Positions 21,868 through 34,149 are shown, numbered from the stretch's first letter. The stretch is 64,000 nucleotides of DNA from Zea mays (GCF_902167145.1 NC_050102.1:3844001-3908000); one strand, 5' to 3'. A program made the numbers and translations. The notes: a model not told the origin generated them from the sequence alone.

Positions 21868-22470
21868 CCTTTCGGAACAATTACAGTTGCCACCGATTTT
21901 TTTCGTGTTAGCAACTACTACTCCTGACTACTTAGCACTATCGCAGTTCGCTTTATCCCCTTTCCCACTTTTTTGAGAGACTATCTCTAGCAGACCATTT
22001 ATCTTGCTCCCTATCCTACTATCTATTTTAAACTTAACTATACAAACAATACAATATACAGTAGAAAAACAATACTTAATAGCGAGTGTTACAATCTTGT
22101 ACTAATTTAGTGGACTTCAATTAGTAAGTACCATCAGTCATATTGACGTTAAAAAAATAGTAACATCCATCTTCTATCTTTGAACATGGTCATATTTCGA
22201 GGAACATCCACATCCTAGAGTGACACTGAATTGTTAGTTTGTTGCCATCCATCTAGATTAGTCAGAAAATCAACTGTAGAATGTGAAGAATTGCCCAAAT
22301 ATGTAGTAGCAGAAGCAAGTTAGGATTAATTATTATGTACAGAAGCAGCTCAAAAATTAAGTTGTTTCTCCACACGAAATCATGCACAAGCACAAGCTTG
22401 ATTATTTCTGTACGTAGATCTAAGCGGTGAAGCAATGGCGCACGAGGCACTGAAAAATTCGCACAAGAGA
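21864..22470. other. Stretch without a recognised gene
   Basis: Mixed AT-rich sequence between the TA repeat and the F-box-like pseudogene. No ORF with a recognisable product. The part next to 22470 may be the 3' flank or 3' UTR remnant of the pseudogene, which reads on the minus strand. Confidence 0.35.
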
Positions 22471-23711
22471 TTACGATGACACCTCTACCTGATCGTCCGG
22501 AGGCTCCATGAACACCACGGGCCCGACCAGCGCGAGCGTGTTGGTGTGCGTGATGTACTCCACAGCGCCCCAATCCTTGGCGGTCGACTGATCTGGCACC
22601 GGCAGGACGGCCTCACGCCGGCGCCGTGTCACCGTCTCGAATGCCACCACTCTCCAACCGGACAGCAGCACCACCTCCACATCGGCGCCCTGGAACGGCA
22701 ACAGCCTCACGTCGTCTCTCGGCACCCGTACCCTGCTCCTGCTGTACCTGTTGGCCACAGCAATGACAGCACCCGCGTGGTCCAACTCTGCCTGACCCAC
22801 CGCCTCCTTGTTGTCGTCCTCGGAGTCGGATAGCTCGAAAGTGGTCTCCGGTTGCCAAGGCCGCTGCAGTATCTCGCAGACGGAGACCGAGGTGGCCAGC
22901 TCCCAGCCACCGCGCCTGTCGTTGAGGCGGAACACCAGGACGTCGCCGCCGTCGCGCACGGCGCAGTGCAGTCTGCCCGCGGCGGAGCCGATCTCCCACC
23001 GGGCGCTGTCCCCGGGGCACAACGAGAGGTCGACGCGGCTCGCGACAGAGTTGTACCCGACGGTGGTACCGATGTCCGTCCGCCACCAGGCTGTCCCGTC
23101 AGCCACGACGCCCGAGGCGGGGACGAGCCCCGGCGGGCGCGACCGCGTTGGCGACCCGCCACGCGCCGATCCCCGACGTGAACACCGCGAAGCAGTAGAT
23201 GTCGGACCCTTGCGCCGACTCGAAGGCGCAGACGAGCGTGTAGTCGCCGCGAAAGTTGTAGACGCCAGCATCGAAGAGCACGACGACCGCGGGGTGCGGC
23301 CAGGTGATCTGGCACGGTGGGCATGGGACACCGTGTTAGGCCCCCATCGCCGGGTTGCACACGAAGTAGGCGTCGTTGGCCGGGGAGAAGCAGCATGCGA
23401 GGCCGTGTGAGGACGACAGCTCGGCGGGCGGCGATGAGGCCGAGAGGAAGGCCAGCGCCGGGGACGACACGGTGTCACGGCGTCGAGCGTGAGGAAGCCC
23501 GCGGACGCGAAGAAGAAGCCCGAGGCCCTGCGCGGGGTGGCGGCGTGCGCGATGGCGAAGAGCGGCGACGCGAGCGCCCACACCCACGACGGGTGCACGA
23601 GGCGGAGGCGCGCCGCGGCAGCCGATGGGAGTGCACAAGCGCGTGGTCGCGGAGCACGGTGCCCAGCGGCGCCCTGATGGTGCGCTCGATCGCGTCCCGC
23701 TGCAGCCGCAT
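22471..23711 (-). pseudogene. F-box family protein-like pseudogene with several frameshifts
   Basis: The likely start is the ATG at 23709-23711. A short first frame carries an LRDHALVHSHRLP-like segment. After a frame change, ARLRLVHPSWVWALASPLF resembles the degenerate F-box helices of grass F-box proteins. A third frame holds LACCFSPANDAYFVCNPAMGA and then a stop near 23336, the 'yyVCNPatg' style of F-box-associated regions. A fourth holds VVLFDAGVYNFRGDYTLVCAFE (about 23285-23220). The last frame runs from GLVPASGVVADGTAWWR to the stop at 22471-22473. At least four frame changes and one stop mean no single protein can be made. Composition is very GC-rich, unlike the flanks. It lies about 220 bases left of MULE A. 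The family call rests on motif memory. Confidence 0.55.
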
Positions 23712-23945
23712 GGCAGGGAAGGGGGCGGCTGCGCGCAATGTGGGGATGGAAGCGGCTGCGGGAGCGGGAGCGGGAGCGGATGCGGCGCGACTCGCGAGCG
23801 AGGATGGAATCGCAATCAGACGGTGGGGATGGACGCAATCGGACGGTCGGGATTGTGGCGAGGGCACGGTTGTGTCTGGTCTACACTATCGTCTTATAAA
23901 GTAGTATATATATATAGGCTGATGGCAATGGAAGCCCTGGGCTTC

Positions 23946-24394
23946 AGATAGGTGCGGGGAGCCCCGGCCAGGTTACGTAGACGAGCCGAGCCGAGCCTGG
24001 TCGCACCGAATGGGTCGATCCAGGTGGCCCGCATTTCTGCACTGCATTTACACAAGTATAATAGTTAGTACAAAAATGCGTAACCAAACGTGGGCCATTT
24101 GTCCGAACGTGGGCCGGTGACGTGTAACCCAAAAATTGGGGAAGCGCATTTAAACAGACAATTACGACATCATAAATCTATGTATAAATTGCATAAATGG
24201 CTGTTACGCCCACGATCAGCGCGCCCACGATCCTAGAATTCAGCGGATAAAGGATATGCGCCGTGAATATCGCGTCCACGATAATGGATATGCGCATGGT
24301 CAAGAGGAAATATTCATAGGCTTCCAAAAAAGGTAGACAGTACAAATCATTTGTTAGGGCGTGGCTGGCTGAAGGGCGTAATCTGATCTAGAAG
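23946..24394. other. Left terminal/leader region of MULE A
   Basis: About 450 bases between the left terminal motif and the transposase ATG. The first part (to about 24120) is GC-rich with GAGCCGAGCCGAGCC words, and the rest is mixed. No ORF of note. It presumably holds the terminal inverted repeat and the transposase promoter, but I could not single out a TATA box with confidence. Confidence 0.4.
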
Positions 24395-27300
24395 ATGGCG
24401 GCGCCATGGGGTAATGAGTCAATCAGTGAGTATACGACGCCGACATCAGTTCATCAAACAAATCCATGCTTGGATATCGTAACAATGGTGCAGGAAGAAC
24501 AACAAGGAGGGAACCAGTTTACCTCAGATGCAAGTGCGCATATGCAAACAACTATTGTTGTAGAGGCAATTACTCCACCAGCAGCTTTGAGGGCCCCGGG
24601 GGTTGATGATCAGACCACATTTGAGGCATCGAGGATGACAGTAAATCAAGGAGGACAGCACCTTAATACTATGCGTACTATTGGTGAGCATGAACAGGAC
24701 ACACCAGTGATTCTGCAAAGACATGTAAGTACTATTTAACTGATTTGGATTTTCAGTATTGTAGGTTAAATTGTATACGATAGAATGCAGCTAGATGGTG
24801 TGAAAAATGTTATATTGTGCATACGATGTAAAATTATGTAGGACACAATACATGATACAAGTTATGGAATATATGAACATACATATATATTTTATTTTTT
24901 GCACAGGAAGTTACAATTGATCCGAGGTTGGTACCTAAAGTTGGTATGACATTCAGTGATGTGGATGAAGCATATAAATTTTATAGTAGGTATGCGTATG
25001 AAGTTGGATTTCCATTGAAAGTATAGGGAACGGAAAAATTGTAAGTGGTTGAATTGCTCGATGGAAGGCAAGAGTGCAGTAAGGGGAATATCAAACCCAA
25101 AAGTACGTAATACCAGCTCGAAGCGGACACAATGTAAGGCCGGTATGAAACTTAAAAACATTTATGATGATGCAAAAGAGACAGTTATATTAGTGCGTAT
25201 TGATCTGTTGCACTTGGATCATAATCATGAATTTTTTAAGAAGGATACCGAAAAGAATCAATTACAATGCAACAAGACGCATGATCCTGAATACATGGAG
25301 TTCATAAGTTCAATGCAGGAGAGTCGAATCCCGCAACATTGTATTATGGATTATGTATCAGAATTGCACGGTGGTCGTGAGAGTGTGCCTGTAACAGCAC
25401 ATGACATGTATAACCTGTAAGTTTATAATATGTTTAGATTGTTATTCAGAATTGAAATTTACAAAATGTTGGTTTCGCCTAATGCTAAATGTTGACAATA
25501 ATTTCAGGAAAAGGCAAAGCAACGAGAAAGAAATGCAAATGATGTGGCAAAGCTACTATCTTTTTTTGCATCATGCAAAAAGGATAATCCACAATTTTTC
25601 TCTAACTTCCAATTGGATAAAGAAGGAAAGATTTTGAGCATATTTTGGTCACATGCAAGCCAGCAAGGGGATTACATGGATTTTGGTGATGCAGTTACAT
25701 TTGACACAACACATAAGACTAATCTATATGAAAAACCACTAGGTATGTTTGTTGGTTCAAATCACCACCTCCATTGCACTATATTTGCTTTCGCATTGTT
25801 GGGGGATGAAACTGTTGATACATTTGAATGGGAATTCAACGCCTTCAAAACATGCATGGGAACCGAAGGGCCACGAGTGATGCTGACAGGTACGACTGAT
25901 AATAATGAAGGAAATGTATATACATAAAATATGTCTTAAATTTGATCTTATTTTCTTTATAACATGGAATAAGATTCGTACAATTTTGTCATATATGATT
26001 GCAGATCAAGATCCTGCAATGCCAGTAGCACTCGAGAGGGTTTTCCCACAAACAATACATCGATTGTGTCTATGGCATGTGCAAAATAGGTATATGCCTT
26101 TTCTAAACGAGTTGTATGCAAGGTTTGAGGAAATGGACTTTAAGACACGGTTCCAATCTATAATACATCATCCTTTGACTGAGTTGGAGTTTGAGACTGC
26201 ATGGTCAATGCTACTTGAAGATTTCCATCTGCACGATAACATTACTCTCAATAAGATGTATGGAATACGTAAGGATTGGGTGCCTGCTTTTTTCAAGAAT
26301 CATTATTATGGTCTAATGTTGTCTACACAGCGTAGTGAAAGCATGAACAGGCTTGTGAAAAGTGCACATGTCGATGCAAACACTCCGCTTCATCAATTCG
26401 CCAAGCAAATGATGAAGCTTCTACACAGTAGAAACATGAAAGAGTCAAAAGAAGCAGTGGGAAGTATGGTGAGGATAAATTGTTATGTTGTATATTTATA
26501 CCTTAATATAAGTGTCATCTAATTTGCATTATATATGCCACAGGGTCAAAAGGAAACGAACACGCTATATATGTTTGAGATAAGGGTTGCAAGAGCATAC
26601 ATAAGGGCTGTGATGAATAAATTCCAGGAATCTTTGAAATATGCAACTGCATTCAAGATAATGCATGACGAAGAAGGGGGTGCAAATGATTGGGTAGTGC
26701 AACATACAACAAGATCGAATAAAATTGTGTGGGGACAACACCAATTGAAAGTGATAGCTGATGAAGATGCAGGAAAGTATACTTGTGAATGCAAACATTG
26801 GGAACATACAGGTATGGAGTACTAAATAGTAAATATATACATTGAAAACATATATACAAAATTCTTATGATCGTTATTGTTTTTATAGGGCTATTCTGTG
26901 TACATGTACTACGCGCGTTTATGCATCTTCAGATTGAAAGGATACCGAAGGAATACATATTACAAAGATACACCTACTCTGCAAGGCAAGATGTTCCGTT
27001 TTCAAGAGATGATAGGAATTTGAAGGGGAAGGATGGAGAAACAAAATCATATAGACAGAAGATGTTGCTAAAAAAGGCAATGAAAGTAGTGCATCATGCT
27101 AGTTTATCCAAAGCATGAAATGATAGAGCCCTAGCAGTAATGGATGAGCTTCTCGAGGTACTTTCGCGTTTGGAAACAGATATAGAAGTTGAGGAGACAT
27201 GTGGAACTAGTGGAGGAGATGGTATACAGGTATGTAATGTTTTAATATGTATTTTGTAACATATTATTCATCATAATATATTGATGAGGTATGAAACAAT

Positions 27301-28122
27301 AAAATCTCAGGACGATGATGAAGACAATAGAGACATCGAAAAGGATGGTGAATTCGATGAAAGGAATAAGAAGGTTTTGATCATATTGTTGTGAATGATT
27401 ATTTGTAAATGATGTATACTGAGCTTTCAACCAATTTTTCAGGAAATTCAAGACGTATCTAATATACTTGAATGGGGTGTGGACAATGTTCAAATACCTA
27501 TACCGATACGTCCATTAGAAGAGGTAATATCTTTAACAACTATATTGATTTGCGGTTATACATATAAATGATTTATAGGTTTGAGTTATTGGCTTATGAT
27601 TGAGCTTAAAATGTGTTGGCAGGTACAGGTTAATTTGCAGGATCACGCAAATATGAATGAGAGTGGTGACAATGAACAAAATGATCATGCCAGAAAGGTA
27701 ATAATGGTATTATACTGAATGTTGGACTGCATAATATTATATGCTAAGAAATATTTACTTTTGAATTGCAGAAACTGGATTTTGCAGTCGATGGGATAAG
27801 CTTGGCAAGACCAAATAACTCAAAACTCAAAGGAAGAACAATAAAGGGGAGTGAACAAAAGGTTATTAAATTGGGAGCAAAAGGTACAAAGAAAATGACC
27901 AGGAAATGCCAGAAGTGTGGAATTGCTGATGGTCACAACAGTAGGACATGTTTGTCAATGGAGGAAAATAGATTACGGTTGGCTAGCCTTGCTGGACGTA
28001 AGAGAGGACGACCTCCTGGATCTAGGAACAAGGGTGGAAGTAAAGCTCCTGATTGGAATGAGACAACAACATCAAAAAAACACGCAATTGATTTCGATAG
28101 CAGTGAGTCAGACAGTGATTAG
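24395..28122 (+). pseudogene. MULE A transposase (FAR1 / MULE / SWIM), with one frameshift and one stop
   Basis: Exons bounded by GT/AG lie at about 24395-24724, 24907-25416, 25508-25889, 26005-26468, 26544-26811 and 26890-27229. Small acidic exons follow, and the last exon is 27772-28122. In order they give a variable N-terminus, a FAR1-type DNA-binding domain (GMTFSDVDEAYKFYSRYAY), and the MULE catalytic core with VTFDTTHKTN and DQDPAM as probable first and second acidic residues. Next come the SWIM zinc finger (YTCECKHWEHT...GLFCVH, split by an intron), a zinc knuckle CQKCGIADGHNSRTC and an AT-hook-like RKRGRPPGSRNK tail. The protein would bind element ends and move them. Two lesions are seen: a one-base loss in the FAR1 domain near 25023-25026, and TGA at 27116-27118 where MULE B has a Gly codon. 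Without them the gene would be full length. Confidence 0.8.
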
Positions 28123-28559
28123 TCTGTTATATGTGATACGAATAATTTGTTTTTTTGCAATAAACATTGCATGAGTGACAAATGATTTATATACAGGTGG
28201 CTGTTGAAATCTAATAAATATAGCGTATATTGCTTAATAATGTTGCATAATTGGAAGTAGAAAACATCGTATATAACCTGTATGATGATTGTATAATACG
28301 TAAACTATATGACCAGTAATTAGTCTGTTGATTTTGATAGCAGTGAGTCAGGCAGTGAGTAGTCTGTTGTATGTGATACGAATAATCTGTTTTTTGCAAT
28401 AAAAATTGCATGAGTGACAAATGATTTATATACAGATGGTTGTTGAAATCTAATAAATATAGCGTATATTGCTCACTAATGTAGCATAATTTGAAGTAGG
28501 AAACATCGAATATAACCTGTATTATAATCGTATAATACGTAAATTATATGAACAGTAAT
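28090..28559. repeat. Tandem duplication, about 240-bp period, spanning the transposase stop codon
   Basis: GATTTCGATAGCAGTGAGTCA at 28090 recurs as GATTTTGATAGCAGTGAGTCA at 28330. The following roughly 230 bases also align closely (TGTGATACGAATAAT, AATAAATATAGCGTATATTG, TATAACCTGTAT). The first copy includes the last codons and stop of the transposase gene, and the second lies in its 3' flank. The copies differ at perhaps 15 positions. Confidence 0.85.
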
Positions 28560-28978
28560 GTGGTGGATGCGCAATATGATTCGAGAATAACAGTATAACA
28601 AATAGTATAAAAATGATAGGGATACCAATAAGTTTATATACATATTAACCAAAAAAGTATAAACTTAAATGAACTGATCGTAATATTAAGAAATGAGGTA
28701 TTCATATAAGATCTTCATAACATATAAAAAGATCATATTTAAGCCCACATAAGTGAAAACATCTGATGTTCACATCGTCGCAGCATAACCATAAGTATCC
28801 AACCAACTAATGTTCACAGAAAGTACCTGTGTAACAACCTAAGACAAAGTAGCATAACAATTGTTCTAAAACAACACATATAAGGAAGCTTCCTAACATT
28901 GTTAACTAACAATCATGGCCAAAATACCACAGTACGATACATTGCTCACACCATTGCTTAGTTCTGACACATAGTTAA
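28560..28978. other. Spacer between the convergent MULE A genes
   Basis: AT-rich sequence with no ORF, between the 3' ends of the transposase and ULP1-like genes. It should hold the 3' UTRs and polyadenylation signals of both, but AATAAA-like words are too frequent here to single one out. Confidence 0.45.
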
Positions 28979-31900
28979 CTACTTGCGCGCAAACATAAAT
29001 CTCTGGATATCTAATGGAAGTGGCAGCGCCTTGTTCATGCGATGGAATGTGAGTTGATGAAGGGCATGAGCACGTAGGTCTCGGGAATTGTCCTGCAATA
29101 AAAGCATAGCATGCATTATATACGTATATAGCTAACATGTACAATGATGGCAACCGGAATGTAAAAGAGTTAGCATAATCACTTACTGGTTGATTGAAAG
29201 AAGTTATGACACCTGCAATGTGATCATAAAACTTCATGTAACTCATTACAAAAAAGTCACAGTCGTTTGACCCTGTTCTCATTGTTGGGCAATTAGATGG
29301 CATATCCATTGGAAAATTACCAAATTTAGGGAAGGCTGCATTGGGGCAAACATGTTGTAACGCTTTGCTCAGCCTACTCATTATAACCCTAGCCCATGGG
29401 AATTTCCTTCCACCTAAATAGATTGGGTCATAATGGTAGTCCTTCCATGTGGTGCCACCAAGTTCTATACCATACGGATTCGAATCTAAAATGTGTATAC
29501 ACCGATGGTGTAGGTTGATTACATACAGTGTCCAATGTCCCCTACTAAGCATAGGTAACAATATCTGTTGATGAGAAAAGTAAAAATAGGTTACATGTTG
29601 TTGTTACAATGTCATGATGATTAAAAGGTACAGTTAATATGCTAATGAACCTAGGAACAAAATGTTACTGAGGCTTACCGACTTGCATTTATCCAGATTT
29701 ACCAAAGGAGGCAATGTGTTGTGCAAGCAATTCTGTAACACAATTTGATCAAACGGCTGAGGATTCTTGCTATGACGTTCCTGCTCTTCAAAATTTAACA
29801 GAGCCTAAAAAACCAAAAATAGAGTGTGTAAGTATATTCTGTGTATAGTTACAATAACTGTGAAGAAGAACCTACCCCAACATTGACATCAAGTACTAAT
29901 CTGTTAGATGTCATAGTTCGACGATGATTTTTGGAATCATCATGAACACACTCAATGAAACACTGCATGAAGACATTCTCAAGACATTTGCCCTCTGCGA
30001 AGGATTCATAAATATCGATATAGTTTGCACTATATTCACCGTAATCTATGACAACCCTGTATGATGAACATAGTTATATATTCATATTGCATAAATGAAC
30101 CAAACTTATAAATACAGTATTTGTAATTTGTGTAACATGTACCTGCTTTGGTCAATGTCCTTGGAACAGAGTAAATCCCATAGAGAACGAACGCACTCAA
30201 GCTCTATAAGGAGTGGATCAGTTCCAGAAATTGTTGTCCCTTTCAGTGTATCATCCTGAGATGGAACCTGGTTATAAGTGTTTGAACATTAAAAAAATTA
30301 GTTTAATGGCATAAAATGCATTATGTAATATGTATGTTATTATACTGACATGAGGAGTTGGGGTCTGATCAAAAACTGGCCCACTGTCATTGTGTTCCAT
30401 TTCCTCTGTTGCCATTTCACCTCTCTACACAAAGGTATATGATTAGTATAATTATGTAGTATGTATCGTAAAATGGAATTATAACATGAGACATGAACTG
30501 CTAACAAACATTTTTTTGCGGTGTCACGTCAAATTTCGGCAAGCGGGTGCGAGCTGGTGTGGTTTGAGGTGTGATATTTGTGTTCCTCAAAATGTTGTTT
30601 CGAACATCAAAACAGAAATTATGTTGACAAAAAAGTGTGGTTCGTATACTGCTAAAAAGTAATATGCAAACAATGTACGTATGATGAGTAAAAAAGGTAT
30701 TGGAGTTGGATATATTACCTGTTGACCTGTAACAACATCCGATTCGTCGGGACAAGTCTCCAGCACTCTACGGATATGCTGTTGTCTTTCATGAATTTCT
30801 TCAAACTGAGTACCTGTTGCCTATTCCATTTGTTCCATAAATATTCATAAACTATGTATATAATACATCATAAACTTGCCTCGGATTGGCGATCGAGCTT
30901 AGGTCCAACTGAATAGCATGTCTCGGTCGAGCTTCGGAACTAAAAATAAAATTAAAGTGAATGTGCGTAACCAACTGTGTAAATGTGCGTAACCAACTGT
31001 GTAAATATGAATAACTTACTTCACAATGTCCAAAAGGTTCAGCCCCATGGCGTACCTTCCTCTTGTCAACTTTGGTCAAAGCTTTTATGGTATTCTTATC
31101 AAAGAATTTAATGCGAGGTGTGCCAATCTTATTTTTTGGGGCAGCGGTTGCATGCAGGTGATCCAAGTAATACAACTACATAAAAGAATTACAGTGTTCA
31201 ATAGCTATGTAAGTAAACGTAACCAACATCATAAAACATGTTACATAATTACCCACAGTGAGCAACCAAAAATGCAATAAATGTACATAAGGATAAACAC
31301 TATACTTACAAGGACAACAATGGAGCATCCGTATATAGTCGTGGAGACATTTGTGGTGATTCGGTTGTGCCACTTCTTCGCAGCTTCACAGAGATCATTA
31401 AAAATCAACTGGCACCAGTCGGTCTCATGGAAACGGTGCATTTCTTCTGTCAGAAGCACCTCATGATATGTTATGCCCCAGCTAGCAGTTGGAAACAACA
31501 GACGGTTGAATAAAATGAGGAAGAAACATCTGATTGTAAGGTCATCATCCTCGCCTTTCCTTAAACGATCCTGTAGAAATGTCACATTGAACTCGTCTTT
31601 AGCCAAACCAAGCTCTGCCCTCAAGTTGCTTGCTGCAACTGCTTCGTCAATCCCCAATGGTTTACCACCGCCATGATTTGGTACACCAAGGATAAGATGA
31701 ACAATGTCCTTTGTGATCTTTAGTTCCTTTCCTGGACCAGGACGAATTGTCATGTCCTTGGGGTCCAGCTTGTCCATCAACCATTGAAGGTGTGATCTAC
31801 TACACAGCGCATCTACTGTCATATCAAGAATGTTAGAGAAACCTTTACGTCTTATAGCCTCACGTTGTCTTTCATTCAAAATGTTAATGCTTGCAATGAC

Positions 31901-32325
31901 ATCTTGAGGGTTGCACCTCACATTGAGCCTCTGTGACACAATATAAAACATGAAATAATTTTGTTATTATCAAAAAAAAAAAATTCAGAACCTTACAAAT
32001 ATGAAATTGTTTGTTGGGTATGCATAACACTAACCTGTCGGGGTAGCTCCTCATGTTTAATCCTCTTTGTCACAACTTTTCTTAAAACTCTTGTATGGCT
32101 TTCAGAAACATAACGCTTCTTCAGAGCTGGCATGAAGTCATCGTCATCAGAATCAAGTTGTACTGTTTCATTGATTAAATTTTGACTGTCAACATTTGGA
32201 GGATTTGCAACTTCTGGACTTGGATTAGACTGTTCTGCAGACGGAATGTCAACACTGAAACACTCCTGGCTTGACTGAATTGTTATACGTTTGGGGTTAT
32301 TTGGAGGACGGTCCACGTGCTTCAT
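28979..32325 (-). pseudogene. MULE A ULP1-like (C48 family) cysteine protease gene, probably inactive
   Basis: Exon 1 (32325-32035) starts MKHVDRPPNNPKRITIQSSQ and is shared with MULE B. Exon 2 (31930-31310) encodes a conserved helical region (DMTIRPGPGKELKITK, TIRCFFLILFNRLLFP, ASWGITYHEVL). Exon 3 is about 31176-31021. The peptidase exon (29566-29191) has RGHWTLYVINL (catalytic His), HILDSNPYG (catalytic Asp) and GSNDCDFFVM (catalytic Cys). The last exon (29092-28979) ends at TAG. ULP1 proteases cut SUMO from targets. In MULEs the role of this gene is unknown, but it could modify silencing or transposase. The near-invariant Gly after the catalytic Cys is Asp here (MULE B keeps CGFFV), which suggests loss of activity. 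Middle exons between 31020 and 29570 are short and not resolved. No clear frameshift was seen in the exons I followed. Confidence 0.65.
30960..31010. repeat. 22-bp direct repeat, two copies
   Basis: ATGTGCGTAACCAACTGTGTAA occurs twice in tandem here, in an intron of the ULP1-like gene. The same unit recurs, again tandem, at about 33437-33497 near the right end of MULE A. Confidence 0.85.
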
Positions 32326-32499
32326 TTTTTTTAAATTAAAAGCTGCATACATAATACACAATATTATAAAAATTAAACTGTTGGATATGCATATGTATTT
32401 ATTGTGTGGTATGATTGAATCAATGAACCTATTTGTTTTAAATACCAAGCATAAAAGCACTCTGTATAAATTTTGCATGGCAATAATAATGTCTCAATA

Positions 32500-33400
32500 A
32501 ACATCTGAATATACTGTTCTCTATTTACATTTGCATACATATACTGACCTGTTCAATCATAAGGAAAAACTGAATATGTTTCAATAAAAACAGACCTTGC
32601 TGTAACCAATAATGTATTAGCTATAATCATCTGAAATACATAAATGTATGCACTAAACATATATGAAATTTTATATAGATAATATACCCTATGAAAAACA
32701 ACTAGTTGACTGCTCATTTACTAAACACAATTGCATACATATTCTGACCTGATCTACAATCATAAAAATCTGAATATGTTGCATAAAGTTGCATACAGTT
32801 GCATACATGAAACACAGTTGCATATAGTTGCATACAGTTGCATACATGAAACACACATTGCATAAAGTTGTATACATGAAAAAAACACAGCTGCATACAG
32901 TTACATACATGAAAAACAACTAGTTGCATACATGTTCTGTCCTGTTATACAATCATAAAAATCTCAATATGTTTCAAAAAAAGAAAGCTTGCAGTGAAAC
33001 ATTAATGTATTAACTATAGACTAATGAATACATAAATGATTGCATATCACTAACCAGATAATAAATTCTGAATAAAAAAATATACTCTACCAAAAACAAC
33101 TAATTGACTGCTTCTTTACAACAATCACTTGCATACATGTTCTGCCCTATTTTATAATCATAACAAACTGAATATGTTTGAGCAAAACAAAACTTGCTAT
33201 AAACAAGCTGTATTAACTGTGAACTAGTGTAATAAATAATGTATGTTTTATAATAATAAAAAACTGGATATGATTCAATAAAACAATACATGCTGTGAAC
33301 AGTAATGTATTAACTATAAAATAATGGAATAAATAAATGTATGCAGTCACAAAAACAACTAGCTGGCCACTCAATTACCAATTGAACATCATCTATGAAA
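32500..33400. repeat. Imperfect subterminal repeats of MULE A, about 200-bp period
   Basis: The marker ctgacctgttcaatcataa at 32546 recurs in variant form at about 32744, 32937 and 33141. Each is followed by AAATCTGAATATGTTTCA-like text, a TAATGTATTAACTATA word and an AACAACTAGTTGACTGC word. Spacings are about 193-204 bases. Within one unit (32775-32930) a 10-bp motif AGTTGCATAC is further amplified. The region lies upstream of the ULP1-like gene, towards the right terminus. Confidence 0.75.
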
Positions 33401-33436
33401 AAAAACTTTAACTGATATGCATAAATATGTATTCTA

Positions 33437-33500
33437 ATGTGCGTAACCAACTGTGTAAATGTGTGTAACCAACTGTGTAAATGTGCGTAAATGTATTAAA
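33437..33500. repeat. 22-bp direct repeat, two and a half copies
   Basis: Same unit as at 30960-31010 (ATGTGCGTAACCAACTGTGTAA, with one copy reading GTGTGTAA). It lies 600 bases inside the right end of MULE A. Confidence 0.85.
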
Positions 33501-33549
33501 TCAACTGCATAAATATTTTTCACCCTCGCTGTAATCCTTACAATGCAGT

Positions 33550-34107
33550 ATGAACAAAAAACAACACATTTGTTGACGGTCGAAGTCGATCCAATGAAAT
33601 GCGCGCGAGCTAGGGTTGGGAAGAACACACTGTAGATGGTTGGGGATGGGCTACCAGTTGGAGCGGTACCCGTTGACGGCGGCGAATGTGGAAGATGGCA
33701 GAGAAGGTGGAAGCAGTCGGGTCGGCGGAGAGCGAGGAAGCAGACGCGTCAGCGGAGAAACAGGGGTTTTCTCCGGTCTGGACTCCCGTCTCCTGACGCA
33801 GCGGCGGGAATATTGGAGCGCGGATTGGAGACACCGAGGAGGCGCCGCTCAACCGCCGATTGCGACTGGATCGACAGCGAGCGGCAAGGGGAGCGGAGTC
33901 GGCGGGGATGGTTGAGTCGGCGGAGATTCCTGGAGTCGCGCGGCGAGGTTGGGGTTTTGCGGTTATGGAAACTGAGACCGGGAGAAAAGGAGCTGGTGGA
34001 GCACGTACGTCAGTATATATATGGAATCTGAAAAGTCGATCGGCTGTGAATGCACGTGCGTTCATATTTGGCTGGGGTTTCCTTTAGCTAAATAGAGCCC
34101 AGGGCTC
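33550..34107 (-). other. Right terminal/leader region of MULE A
   Basis: GC-rich DNA between the subterminal repeats and the right terminal motif. A 151-residue open frame (33610-34065, minus) is Pro/Ala/Ser-rich and resembles no family. By analogy with MULE B, where the matching position is not an open frame, I read it as leader or promoter sequence of the ULP1-like gene. Confidence 0.4.
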
Positions 34108-34149
34108 TAAATACATATAGTATATATATATATATAGTTTATATATTAA
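34108..34149. other. 42-bp AT-rich joint between MULE A and MULE B
   Basis: A TA-rich spacer (...TATATATATATATATAG...) separates the GAGCCCAGGGCTC end of MULE A from the GAGCCCTGGGCTTCC end of MULE B. It is the only sequence between the two elements. Confidence 0.7.

Larger units (their letters stand above)
23930..34107 (+). mobile_element. MULE A: Kaonashi-type Mutator-like element with transposase and ULP1-like gene
   Basis: It is bounded by GGAAGCCCTGGGCTTC at 23930-23945 and GAGCCCAGGGCTC at 34095-34107. These match each other as inverted ends around an AGCCCTGGGCT core. Inside are a plus-strand FAR1/MULE transposase gene (24395-28122) and a minus-strand ULP1-like protease gene (28979-32325), tail to tail. 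Subterminal DNA on the right holds about 200-bp imperfect repeats. MULEs with a ULP1-like partner are known from plants (Kaonashi elements). I could not identify the 9-bp target duplication Mutator elements usually make: GATGGCAAT on the left and TAAATACAT on the right do not match. The exact termini therefore remain open. Confidence 0.7.

Noticed and set aside
22471..23838. A single 455-residue minus-strand protein
   Set aside because: The frame is open only because of high GC. Recognisable F-box-like motifs jump between three frames, so the region is a frameshifted pseudogene.
32689..32929. Cys/Tyr-rich small proteins on the minus strand
   Set aside because: They are translations of the AGTTGCATAC repeat in MULE A subterminal DNA.
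33610..34065. 151-residue minus-strand protein at the right end of MULE A
   Set aside because: Pro/Ser/Ala-rich, no counterpart in MULE B, and it occupies the position expected for leader and terminal repeat.
23921..34116. 9-bp target duplication for MULE A
   Set aside because: The nine bases next to the two terminal motifs (GATGGCAAT and TAAATACAT) do not match. The exact ends or the insertion history are unclear.
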